64,000 nt of DNA from Pseudomonas fluorescens HK44 (GTDB lineage Bacteria > Pseudomonadota > Gammaproteobacteria > Pseudomonadales > Pseudomonadaceae): the NCBI RefSeq assembly GCF_000217955.3, contig NZ_AFOY02000023.1:62001-126000 (forward strand). The letters are read 5' to 3'. The position numbers were made by a program, and so were the translations under genes. Of this stretch, positions 8,801 through 15,783 are shown piece after piece (the stretch's first letter is position 1; every line of letters starts with the position of its first letter). A model generated the notes under the pieces. That model ran no database searches. It was not told the DNA's origin and was given only the letters and a program-made list of their open reading frames with translations.

Positions 8801-10255
8801 GACCTCTACTCCTCGATCTTGCAGGCACTCCCGGATGCCGAACTGAACGGTTTGAATATTCGCAGGAGTGACGTTCAGACACTGAAGCAGGCCGTACGTG
8901 ACCATGCAGTAAGGCCTGACAGGTTGTCCACGATACTTGCGCAGTTCCCGGTCCCGATACCACCGGCTTTCAATCCCACCTTGCTTCGTCTGCGTGGAGG
9001 TGCATCTGATGGGGAGGGTGTGGCGTCAGAGTCGCTGAATATCCAGGAGGTTTTTAAAGACCTTGTCGAGCGGGCCTATTCTTCTGAGCCTTTGCCGTCG
9101 GTAAAAAACGACTATTTGAATGGGTTGAAATTAATACACGAGAACCTGTCGGTACTGGACCTGAATTATCTCCAGTGGGCGTTTCACGATGCAGTCGACA
9201 GCCCTTTGGTGACCGCAACAATGCGCCAGAGTGTCGAACTGTTGCCCGAGCTGAAAAAATTGCTGTCCCCTGAGCAATTCACCGAACTACTGAACAACAT
9301 GTTCATGGACGGTGAACCAACGCCCTTGTCGGATTCGCAGCGGGAGCTGGGAATGACTGCTCGTTACCTGAAGAGAACAGAACGTAAGGATCAATATGAA
9401 TCGCTGGCCCTCGCAGCGAAAGCAGGCAACGCCCCGTCGGGCACGCTGGCTGATTTGCATAGCTACGTGGAGATGCTGGGTGAGCATATGACCGCAGCCG
9501 AGAAGGTCATTGAAGTCTCGTCGCAGACCATGGCCGATTTGAACATGGCGCAGCGTGCGATCACCCGCGCCAAGGAGCTTCTCCCTTTGTCCGGCAACCA
9601 ACTACCGAGCATCTGGGAAAAGGGCGGATCGGCTATCGCTGCACTGAAAAATCTCCGAAAAATCGACTTGGCTAGCGGTTTGCCTACGGCCGAGCTCACC
9701 ACTGCTGAAGCTGCACAGGCCGCTATCAACATCAAGGGTGGGAACTGTTCGGAGAATTCGAAAGTGACGTTCTCGATCCTCGCGAACCAGCCCCGGACAT
9801 CTGAAATACACATTGTCAAAGCCACCAACTTTGACCATCAGTATGTTGTCATTGGTGACTTGAGCCACCCGGAGCAACTGGTCGCTGCCGATTCCTGGCC
9901 AGAGTTTCCCAGTGCCCATCTGACCCGCGAGGGTTACTTCACGTTTGATCCTGAACCGGTACTGACCCTGAAGCCCGGCCCTGCCGTCGCCGAGTATGCG
10001 TTTATCGACGATGCACCTTCTGGCCCTGCCGTTATTCCGGCTCGAGGCTCGGATGATTCGACGCTCAGGGCGATAAAAATTGCCAAGCTGCATCAGAAAG
10101 GTGGTTATGCCCAATGGACTTCATTGAAAGAGCTAGGCGCTACCTATGTAGCGCCTGATGAGCGAGCGGTTTCTTTCGAGCGACACAGCGCCTCGATTAT
10201 CGAGAATCGCATCGAGACGTTTGAGGGCTACTACAAAGCGATCTCGTCCCGTTAA
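5867..10255 (+). CDS. giant dermonecrotic-toxin-like protein with C-terminal Cys-His-Asp module
   Basis: A 1462-residue protein with no signal peptide, related over its first ~1045 residues to the protein at 17175. It belongs to the group annotated as dermonecrotic-toxin-like (DUF6543) in Pseudomonas. Shared landmarks are FAEPLLRQSLKEKYGI, SYQQFFSRFVDHRQRG, a hydrophobic segment at about 466-545 (NVALLVVTPFVPFLGELML) that could insert into membranes, VARAYEGLYLASVES and LYSSILQALPDAELNG. Residues 1040-1045 read LRLRGG and mark the junction to a different C-terminal part. That part contains NCSENSK (Cys1294), FDHQYVVIGD (His1324) and VAADSWPEF (Asp1342), spaced like a papain-fold Cys-His-Asp triad such as the deamidase domain of Pasteurella toxin. 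No NEL domain is present. Activity and export route are not known. Ribosome site is weak; the 5' end is AT-rich. Confidence 0.75.
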   Translation: MVSSVKESAATAPVTEMSVHHEFIKKAIPAWLTKATPQRIRTLKVGEPGIPEWIKSASRAEHLSVAHAMEASWSSQNDVDKMLMDLQDVYSFAEPLLRQSLKEKYGIEDDVRETFLKLYSPVKLSPWVQNIDGGAVSRTVSLLDAALHNFSRSEVFLSGSEFISRPDAQGHFEIKKIRNNMSIEQFTALCRELDIGARYKHYLENYLRPTDGLARGVLQHKVIKSQQAALKIALQMALLKKDIGAEAYLVVQGMIKGLKGLTLDGIAVRYYHLTMLDTLVKGIVLIAPDLDAPVDGNRRIIVYVPHDPEHPLKEYPSLVEFSRELTRQLRDTGQKSTSAQPSSGFSYQQFFSRFVDHRQRGHFFAALNGQLVQITQHEKEWGVDLPVWRETAVENPRLHYGVVRFENDTETRFNGDLWVYLYQQQQNKILNDARALVISTADADRTERWAWIENLQKMLLDIFNVALLVVTPFVPFLGELMLAYTAYQLVSEVVEGVLDLSEGLYLEAAEQLIGFTESVVQLAAFAGGIKIGNLAFSRLSPFIEGAKPVTLPTGKQRLWGQNLEPYQQKALVLAADSKPDELWLHQHDGKPILRLDTSHFELKKDPQTGKHRVQHPTRPDAYQPVVESNGAGAFVIEGEQPQSWDEQTLMTRMGQPLDGLTDSFDDIRTVSRTHVDAMRRMYIDNEPPLPLLSDTATRFRIDRDIQTFIDQISSEQPQHYLKADIRTQLQLLDGVWPGEKPLQLVARDGSVIWQTGSNDSAPVRINEDHLNDGDLIATLLSHLDEGETKTLMEVELGASVTTTGAHAKILRADIARRASAKRNFMFNARYLEHELRWSAQVQAVQSEMPGLPGAVAQELLAVATPEELQIVAQGRLPSRLKGLALYAREEVRVARAYEGLYLASVESFDTETLVLHSLENLPGWPSDVSIQVRLFEYEGGVLDSIGTDDAKLKRTIVSRVDGSFQAYDDQGNALHAETDLYSSILQALPDAELNGLNIRRSDVQTLKQAVRDHAVRPDRLSTILAQFPVPIPPAFNPTLLRLRGGASDGEGVASESLNIQEVFKDLVERAYSSEPLPSVKNDYLNGLKLIHENLSVLDLNYLQWAFHDAVDSPLVTATMRQSVELLPELKKLLSPEQFTELLNNMFMDGEPTPLSDSQRELGMTARYLKRTERKDQYESLALAAKAGNAPSGTLADLHSYVEMLGEHMTAAEKVIEVSSQTMADLNMAQRAITRAKELLPLSGNQLPSIWEKGGSAIAALKNLRKIDLASGLPTAELTTAEAAQAAINIKGGNCSENSKVTFSILANQPRTSEIHIVKATNFDHQYVVIGDLSHPEQLVAADSWPEFPSAHLTREGYFTFDPEPVLTLKPGPAVAEYAFIDDAPSGPAVIPARGSDDSTLRAIKIAKLHQKGGYAQWTSLKELGATYVAPDERAVSFERHSASIIENRIETFEGYYKAISSR

Positions 10256-10280
10256 CGGCCATTCTTGCAGCGTTGTTCGA

Positions 10281-10322
10281 GCCGGGAGCGAGTCGCGGAT
10301 AACTCGCTCTCGGCTTTTTTGC
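10281..10322 (+). terminator. rho-independent terminator of toxin gene 1
   Basis: GCCGGGAGCGAGT and ACTCGCTCTCGGC form a 13-base-pair stem with one wobble around CGCGGATA, followed by six T. It lies 26 bases after the stop. Confidence 0.92.
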
Positions 10323-10416
10323 GGGTCGGCAAAGTTGAAAGGTGAAGGTGTAACGGCATTTGTCTACACTCCGTTCGAGGCCGCGCCCATCGGCGCGGTA
10401 ACAAGGAGAAAACTCC

Positions 10417-10722
10417 ATGAAGATGCTGCGTATCCCTTTGTTGATGATTGGTCTGCTGCTCTGTTCCCAGGGCTTTGCCGCCACAGCTCAGCAGAACAAA
10501 ATGGCCACCTGCAATGCCGACGCCACCGCGAAAGCCCTCAAGGGTGATGAGCGCAAAGCCTTCATGAGTACCTGCCTCAAAGCCGCGCCGGCAGCAGAAG
10601 CGGCCAAACCCATGACCCCTCAACAAGAGAAGATGAAAACCTGCAACGCCACCGCGACCGCGCAGGCGCTTAAAGGTGATGCGCGCAAAACCTTCATGAG
10701 CGATTGCCTGAAGAAGAAATAA
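10417..10722 (+). CDS. psiF: PsiF family phosphate-starvation-inducible protein
   Basis: A 101-residue periplasmic protein. A signal peptide (MKMLRIPLLMIGLLLCSQGFA) is followed by two PsiF repeats: MATCNADATAKALKGDERKA and MKTCNATATAQALKGDARKT, each ending FMS.CLK. E. coli psiF is in the PhoB regulon, but I see no clear Pho box here. AAGGAG lies 7 bases before the ATG. Its function is unknown. It stands alone between the terminator of the toxin gene and a REPIN. Confidence 0.92.
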   Translation: MKMLRIPLLMIGLLLCSQGFAATAQQNKMATCNADATAKALKGDERKAFMSTCLKAAPAAEAAKPMTPQQEKMKTCNATATAQALKGDARKTFMSDCLKKK

Positions 10723-10743
10723 GCTGCGCCCCCCCGTGCCCCT

Positions 10744-10835
10744 CTGTAGGAGCAAGGCTTGCCCGCGATTGGGGCACCGCGGTGGAACTGACAGATCGCG
10801 TCATCGTTCATCGCGAGCAAGCTTTGCTCCTACAG
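10744..10835. repeat. REPIN-like palindrome doublet (CTGTAGGAGCAAGGCTTGCC type)
   Basis: CTGTAGGAGCAAGGCTTGCC at the left is mirrored by GAGCAAGCTTTGCTCCTACAG at the right, about 50 bases apart. It follows psiF. Confidence 0.88.
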
Positions 10836-10914
10836 CGGTGAAGTCATCCGCTCGCTTCAATGCCCGAAGGCTGGCAGACTGCCAATCCTTTAACGCCGTT
10901 TGTTTTGAGGCTGT

Positions 10915-11928
10915 ATGCCAACGTTTTCTCAGCGTCACGTGTTGCTGTTGGTCAGTTGGGTGATCATTTTTGGTGGGCTACTGCTGGTGATACCACTGCG
11001 GCTGTTGCCCAGTCTGCTTGCCGGGTTGCTGGTATTCGAGCTGGTCAACATGCTCACCCCTCAGCTGCAACGACTGATCGAAGGGCGGCGCGCACGCTGG
11101 CTGGCCGTGGCCTTGCTCGGCACGCTGGTGGTCAGCGTACTGGCGCTGATTTTTGCCGGTGCTATCAGTTTTCTGCTGCACGAAGCGGAAAACCCGGGGG
11201 CTTCCCTGGACAAGTTCATGCTGGTGGTCGACAAGGCTCGCGGTCAGTTGCCTCCGTTCATCGATGCTTATCTGCCGGCCAGCGCCGCCGAGTTTCGTGT
11301 GGCCATTGGCGAATGGTTGAGCAAGCACCTGAGCGACCTGCAACTGGTCGGCAAAGACGCTGCGCACATGTTCGTCACGTTGCTGATCGGCATGGTGCTG
11401 GGAGCGATCATCGCCTTGCAGCGCATCCCTGACCTGACCCAACGCAAACCCCTGGCGGCGGCACTGTTCGACCGTTTGCACCTGCTGGTTCAAGCGTTTC
11501 GCAATATCGTCTTTGCCCAGATCAAGATTTCCCTGCTCAACACTTTTTTTACCGGGATCTTCCTGGCGGTGCTCCTGCCGCTGTTCGGGATCAAGCTGCC
11601 GTTGACCAAAACCCTGATCGTGCTGACCTTCCTGCTGGGCTTGCTGCCGGTGATCGGCAACCTGATGTCCAACACGCTGATCACCATCGTCGGCTTATCG
11701 TTGTCGATCTGGGTCGCGGTGGCGGCGCTGGGTTATCTGATCTTTATCCACAAGCTGGAATACTTCCTCAACGCGCGGATCGTCGGCGGGCAGATCAGTG
11801 CCAAGTCCTGGGAGTTGCTGCTGGCAATGCTGGTGTTCGAAGCCGCATTCGGCCTGCCGGGGGTGGTGGCGGGGCCGATTTATTACGCGTACCTGAAGAG
11901 CGAGTTGAAGCTGGTCGGGATGGTTTGA
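10915..11928 (+). CDS. AI-2E/PerM family transporter
   Basis: A 337-residue integral membrane protein with about seven or eight hydrophobic segments (for example LLLVSWVIIFGGLLLVIPLR and LIVLTFLLGLLPVIGNLMSN) and a polar central region of about 70 residues. The pattern FLLGLLPVIGNLMSN and the C-terminal GLPGVVAGPIYYAYLKSEL are typical of the AI-2E_transport (PerM/YdiK/TqsA) family. Members are proposed to export small molecules or ions; the substrate here cannot be read from sequence. It is a single-gene unit flanked by REPINs. Confidence 0.88.
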   Translation: MPTFSQRHVLLLVSWVIIFGGLLLVIPLRLLPSLLAGLLVFELVNMLTPQLQRLIEGRRARWLAVALLGTLVVSVLALIFAGAISFLLHEAENPGASLDKFMLVVDKARGQLPPFIDAYLPASAAEFRVAIGEWLSKHLSDLQLVGKDAAHMFVTLLIGMVLGAIIALQRIPDLTQRKPLAAALFDRLHLLVQAFRNIVFAQIKISLLNTFFTGIFLAVLLPLFGIKLPLTKTLIVLTFLLGLLPVIGNLMSNTLITIVGLSLSIWVAVAALGYLIFIHKLEYFLNARIVGGQISAKSWELLLAMLVFEAAFGLPGVVAGPIYYAYLKSELKLVGMV

Positions 11929-11945
11929 TCCTGAGTTGATCTACT

Positions 11946-12047
11946 TGTGGCGAGGGAGCTTGCTCCCGCTGGGCCGCGAAGCGGCCCCTTATCCCGAAAA
12001 AGAGGGGACTGCTACGCAGTCCAGCGGGAGCAAGCTCCCTCGCCACA
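11946..12047. repeat. REPIN-like palindrome doublet (TGTGGCGAGGGAGCTTGCTC type)
   Basis: TGTGGCGAGGGAGCTTGCTC and its complement flank about 50 bases with internal complementarity (GGGCCGCGAAGCGGCCC). It lies between the convergent AI-2E permease and yegD. Confidence 0.92.
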
Positions 12048-12056
12048 GGGGTTGCG

Positions 12057-13331
12057 TCAGGCCAGAGTGCCGTAACGCTTCATGGCCTCGATCGCCAATC
12101 CGCTGCCGATGCTGCCGAAGATGTTCCCTTCTACATGCTGCGCGTTAGGCAGCATTGCCGACACGCTGTTACGCAGCGCCGGAATCCCGCTCGAACCCCC
12201 GGTGAAGAACACCGTATCCACCTGATCGACGCGCACATTGGCGTCGTTGAGCAATTGGGTCACGCTGTTGCGCACCCGCTCCAGCAGGTTGTCGATGGCC
12301 GACTCGAACAGCGCCCGGCTCAGTTCCACGCTCAAACCCGGCTCGATCCGGTCCAGCGGCACGTGGCGACTGTCAGCGTGGGTCAGCTGGATCTTGGTTT
12401 CCTCCACTTCCATCGCCAGCCAGTGCCCGGCGCGCTGGTCGATCAGCTTGAACAGGCGATCGATACCGCCGGTGTCTTCGATGTCGTAACGCATGCTTCC
12501 CAGCGCCAGGGTCGACTTCTGCGAGTACACCGAGTTGATGGTGTGCCAGGTCGCCAGGTTCATGTGGTGGCTGGTGGGCATGTAGGCGCCACTTTTCATC
12601 CGGCTGCCGTAGCCGAACAGCGGCATCAGGCCCTGCAGGCTCAGTTGCTTGTCGAAATCGGTCCCGCCGATGTGCACGCCGCCGGTGGCGAGGATGTCGT
12701 CGTGACGGTTGTCGTGGCCGCGTCGCTCAGGCGACAGGCGCACCAGGGAGAAGTCCGACGTACCCCCGCCGATGTCGACGATCAGCACCAGCTCTTCCTT
12801 TTCGATGGTCGACTCATAGTCGAACGCTGCGGCAATCGGTTCGTACTGGAACGAGACGTCCTTGAAACCGATGGCGCGGGCTACGTCCACCAGGGTGTTT
12901 TCGGCTTCCTGGTCGGCCATTTCATCGTCATCGACGAAAAATACCGGACGCCCCAGCACCACTTCTTCGAATTCTCGACCGGCGGCGGTCTCGGCACGCT
13001 TCTTCAGCTGGCCGATGAACAGCCCGAGCAGGTCCTTGAACGGCATTGCCGTGCCCAGAACGCTGGTGTCGTGCTTGATCAGCTTGGAGCCCAGCAGGCT
13101 TTTGAGCGAGCGCATCAAGCGGCCTTCATAGCCTTCCAGATACTCGTGCAGCGCCAGCCGGCCGTACACCGGACGGCGTTCTTCCATGTTGAAGAAGACC
13201 ACCGACGGCAGGGTGATCTTGTCGTCCTCCAGCGCGATCAGCGTTTCCATGCCAGGGCGCAGCCAGCCGACAGTGGAGTTGGACGTGCCGAAGTCGATAC
13301 CGCAGGCACGGGCCGCAGATGCGTTTTTCAT
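12057..13331 (-). CDS. yegD: Hsp70-like chaperone YegD
   Basis: A 424-residue actin/Hsp70-fold ATPase without the long substrate-binding domain of DnaK. Visible motifs are phosphate-1 GIDFGTSNSTVG near the N-terminus, phosphate-2 LVLIVDIGGGTSDFSLV at about residue 190, and the adenosine motif VFFTGGSSGIPALRN near the C-terminus. This fits the YegD family of DnaK-like proteins of unknown client range. It diverges from cbpA-cbpM (a J-protein and its modulator), so the region encodes an Hsp70-like ATPase and a J-domain co-chaperone back to back. Confidence 0.93.
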   Translation of the reverse strand: MKNASAARACGIDFGTSNSTVGWLRPGMETLIALEDDKITLPSVVFFNMEERRPVYGRLALHEYLEGYEGRLMRSLKSLLGSKLIKHDTSVLGTAMPFKDLLGLFIGQLKKRAETAAGREFEEVVLGRPVFFVDDDEMADQEAENTLVDVARAIGFKDVSFQYEPIAAAFDYESTIEKEELVLIVDIGGGTSDFSLVRLSPERRGHDNRHDDILATGGVHIGGTDFDKQLSLQGLMPLFGYGSRMKSGAYMPTSHHMNLATWHTINSVYSQKSTLALGSMRYDIEDTGGIDRLFKLIDQRAGHWLAMEVEETKIQLTHADSRHVPLDRIEPGLSVELSRALFESAIDNLLERVRNSVTQLLNDANVRVDQVDTVFFTGGSSGIPALRNSVSAMLPNAQHVEGNIFGSIGSGLAIEAMKRYGTLA

Positions 13332-13428
13332 GTCTTTCGAGTTCCGGTTAAAAAACGGCCGCGCAGTGTATGTCAGAGTGACACAGAATCGAAGGCCGAC
13401 TATCCGCTAAATTCAAGGTCATCGCTCA

Positions 13429-13455
13429 CTTGAAAGACTATCCTTGTTCCCCAAA
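13429..13455 (+). promoter_or_regulatory. sigma-32-like heat-shock promoter upstream of cbpA
   Basis: CTTGAAA (13429-13435), a 13-base spacer, and CCCCAAA (13449-13455) closely match the heat-shock consensus CTTGAAA / CCCCATnT. It lies about 165 bases before the cbpA start, so the leader would be long. Confidence 0.5.
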
Positions 13456-13627
13456 CTTACGGACATGGCGTGGCAGCCACTCGGTGATCAACTGATCCGC
13501 CCCGGCTGCCGATAAACTTCTGATGTGCTGCCCGATCATATTGTTGAGATCGGTCAGGCCTGTGACAGCCAATCAGTGCATGCTGTGTCTGGCTGCGCGA
13601 TATCGATAACGGATGGTGATTCCCTCG

Positions 13628-14578
13628 ATGGACTTCAAAGACTATTACAAGATTCTCGGTGTGGAGCCGACCGCTGACGATAAGGCGATCAAGGCCGCCT
13701 ATCGCAAGCTGGCGCGCAAATACCACCCCGACGTCAGCAAGGAAAAGGACGCCGAGTCAAAGTTCAAGGATGTCTCGGAAGCCTATGAGGCGCTGAAAAG
13801 CGCCGACAAGCGCGCTGAATACGACGACTTGCGCAAATACGGACAGCACGGCCAACCGTTCCAGGGCCCGCCGGGTTGGCAGCGGCGTGGTGGTGCGGGA
13901 GGCTTTGGCGGTGCTCAGGACAGTGGCGACTTTTCGGACTTCTTCAGTTCGATTTTTGGTAACCGTGGCCCGGGTTTCGGGGGTGGACAATCTGGCCGCA
14001 GTGCCGGTCGTCGAGGGCAAGACGTGGAAATGGAATTACCGGTATTTCTGGAAGAAACCCTGTCGACCGAATCGAAGAAGGTCAGCTTCCAGGTGCCGCA
14101 GTACAACGCTGCCGGCCAGCACGTCAGCAATACCAGCAAAAGCCTGAACGTGAAAATTCCGGCGGGTGTCACCGATGGTGAGCGCATTCGGCTCAAGGGC
14201 CAGGGCGCACCGGGTGTCGGTGGCGGCGCCAATGGCGACCTGTACCTGACCATTCGTTTTGCGCCACACCCCAAATACGACGTTGAAGGTGAAAACCTGA
14301 TCATCACCTTGCCGCTGGCCCCGTGGGAATTGGCGCTGGGCGCGGAAGTCGCGGTGCCGACCCTGACCGGCAAGATCAACCTGAAAGTTCCAGCCGGCAG
14401 CCAGAACGGCCAGCGCATGCGTGCCAAAGGCCACGGCCTGCTGAACAAGGCCGGGCAACGCGGTTATCTGTTCGTGCAGCTCAAGGCGGTGATGCCCAAA
14501 CATACCGACGATGACGTCAAAGCGTTGTGGCAGGAGCTGGCGAAGAAAGCCGCTTTTAATCCGCGGGAGCATTTTTGA
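13628..14578 (+). CDS. cbpA: curved-DNA-binding J-domain co-chaperone CbpA
   Basis: A 316-residue DnaJ-like protein. The N-terminal J domain has the HPD motif (ARKYHPDVSKEKD), then a Gly/Phe-rich linker with no zinc-finger cysteines, then two beta-sandwich client-binding domains (NVKIPAGVTDGERIRLKGQG and NLKVPAGSQNGQRMRAKGHG). This is the CbpA layout. The protein stimulates DnaK and binds curved DNA. The ATG at 13628 (MDFKDYYK) has GGATGG upstream; an in-frame ATG at 13613 is possible. It is followed after 23 bases by cbpM. Confidence 0.95.
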   Translation: MDFKDYYKILGVEPTADDKAIKAAYRKLARKYHPDVSKEKDAESKFKDVSEAYEALKSADKRAEYDDLRKYGQHGQPFQGPPGWQRRGGAGGFGGAQDSGDFSDFFSSIFGNRGPGFGGGQSGRSAGRRGQDVEMELPVFLEETLSTESKKVSFQVPQYNAAGQHVSNTSKSLNVKIPAGVTDGERIRLKGQGAPGVGGGANGDLYLTIRFAPHPKYDVEGENLIITLPLAPWELALGAEVAVPTLTGKINLKVPAGSQNGQRMRAKGHGLLNKAGQRGYLFVQLKAVMPKHTDDDVKALWQELAKKAAFNPREHF

Positions 14579-14601
14579 GTCAAGAGAAGGAGTAGCCAAT
14601 C

Positions 14602-14907
14602 ATGAGTAACCCCCTGATCGTTCAACTGGACATGGCAGAATTCTGTGAGGCGACCGATTTGTCGGACGTCTACGTGATCGAAATCGTCGAACACGGCATC
14701 CTCGAACCTCAGGGCGCGCAGCCCAAGGATTGGCGTTTCAACGACTATGAACTGGCGGTCGCCAAGCGTGCCGCCAAGTTGCACCGAGACCTTGAGCTGG
14801 AATGGGAAGGCGTCGCCTTGGCGCTGGACCTGCTCGAAGAAGTGCAGCAGCTGCGCACCGAAAACCGCATGCTCAGGCAGCGGCTGGGGCGGTTGGTGGT
14901 GGAGTAG
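14602..14907 (+). CDS. cbpM: chaperone modulator CbpM
   Basis: A 101-residue MerR-like protein, the known inhibitor of CbpA. It binds the J domain and reduces both DnaK stimulation and DNA binding. The sequence shows the helix-turn-helix-like start (VIEIVEHGILEPQG), the WRFNDYELAVAKRA segment and a C-terminal coiled coil (LDLLEEVQQLRTENRMLRQRL). An AAGGAG ribosome site precedes the ATG. The adjacency to cbpA makes the assignment firm. Confidence 0.95.
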   Translation: MSNPLIVQLDMAEFCEATDLSDVYVIEIVEHGILEPQGAQPKDWRFNDYELAVAKRAAKLHRDLELEWEGVALALDLLEEVQQLRTENRMLRQRLGRLVVE

Positions 14908-14928
14908 CACAGGGATGAACACTCAACC

Positions 14929-15061
14929 TGTGGCGAGGGAGCTTGCTCCCGCTGGGCTGCGCAGCGGCCCCAAAACCGACGAATGAGAACCTTCAGAAAT
15001 ATCCTCACTGCCAGTATTGGGACCGCTTCGCGCTCCAGCGGGAGCAAGCTCCCTCGCCACA
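14929..15061. repeat. REPIN-like palindrome doublet (TGTGGCGAGGGAGCTTGCTC type)
   Basis: Inverted copies of TGTGGCGAGGGAGCTTGCTC are separated by about 90 bases, longer than in most copies here. It lies between the convergent cbpM and the DUF6124 gene. Confidence 0.92.
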
Positions 15062-15114
15062 ATGCAGCCTTACAGCGATTCGGGCGGATCAAGATTGTCC
15101 AGCGCCCGATCCAC

Positions 15115-15441
15115 CTACAACAACCCCAACGAAATCATCTGCTGAATCGCCAACGCCACATGTCGGCGCGTGCCTTCTAGTTCGAACGCCAGGTCGCTGG
15201 CCATCACATTGACCGCCGCCAGGGTTTCCGAGGCGTGAGCCAGCAGGGTTTCGTTGTCCAGATCGGGGATCACCGCAAAAATGTTGGACGGACGTTTATC
15301 GGGCAGTTTGGCTTGGGGGAAGGGCGGTTTGAGGTAATGATCCAGCGCCCGCTCGGCGGCGTCGTGGAGTTTTTTTGAGTCAGCGGTGGCGTAGGGCGAG
15401 GTGCTTGGGGTTTCAGGGGGATTGGGGGTGACTTTGTGCAT
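15115..15441 (-). CDS. DUF6124 (formerly DUF3077) family small protein
   Basis: A 108-residue protein (MHKVTPNPPETPSTSPYATA at the start) with a Pro/Thr/Ser-rich N-terminus, then a helical region SKKLHDAAERALDHYL and the family-typical NIFAVIPDLDNETLLAHASETLAAVNVMASDLAFELEG. The family is almost confined to Pseudomonas, often multi-copy, and has no known function. The start at 15441 has GGAGCG 7 bases upstream. Longer in-frame extensions run into the structured leader and are unlikely to be coding. Confidence 0.8.
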   Translation of the reverse strand: MHKVTPNPPETPSTSPYATADSKKLHDAAERALDHYLKPPFPQAKLPDKRPSNIFAVIPDLDNETLLAHASETLAAVNVMASDLAFELEGTRRHVALAIQQMISLGLL

Positions 15442-15497
15442 GGTGACGCTCCGTTTATTTGGCTGGAGCTGCCACATTCGTTTCCAGGCGAAAGGGT

Positions 15498-15591
15498 GGC
15501 AGCTGTGAGCGGGCTGGAAAACCGAGGCAAAACGGCAAACCCGGCAGACCCGAAGGTCTCCCGCACACAGCCGCCATAACAGTGAACTGTT
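15498..15591 (-). promoter_or_regulatory. structured leader upstream of the DUF6124 gene
   Basis: On the gene strand an outer pairing GGCGGCTGTG / CACAGCTGCC (one mismatch) encloses a perfect UUCG-capped hairpin AGACC-TTCG-GGTCT and GC-rich segments. A perfect dyad AACAGT-TC-ACTGTT lies just upstream (15578-15591). It ends about 57 bases before the start codon. It could be a 5' UTR element or small RNA. The rest of the 15442-15783 gap shows nothing else clear. Confidence 0.55.
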
Positions 15592-15783
15592 GGCGCAAAA
15601 AAACGCACCGCAGTATGTCATGTGGCGCGCAGTTACGCCGTGTTGCTCTGCGGGTTTCCAGGCCCGATCGCTGCATGGGCAGCGACCCTTGGAGGTTAGT
15701 GATCGACCTTCCCACCTGCAACCGTCAAAACGCGTCGGACAATTCCCGGCTTAAGCCACTCCGTTAAACATCGTTGCCCGCAT

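Noticed and set aside
5867..10255. NEL E3 ligase domain in toxin 1
   Set aside because: Only toxin 2 has the LRR and CxD NEL motif. Toxin 1's C-terminal Cys lies in an unrelated context.
12135..13433. A 432-codon plus-strand frame opposite yegD
   Set aside because: Shadow of yegD; the yegD reading has all Hsp70 motifs, the opposite frame has none.
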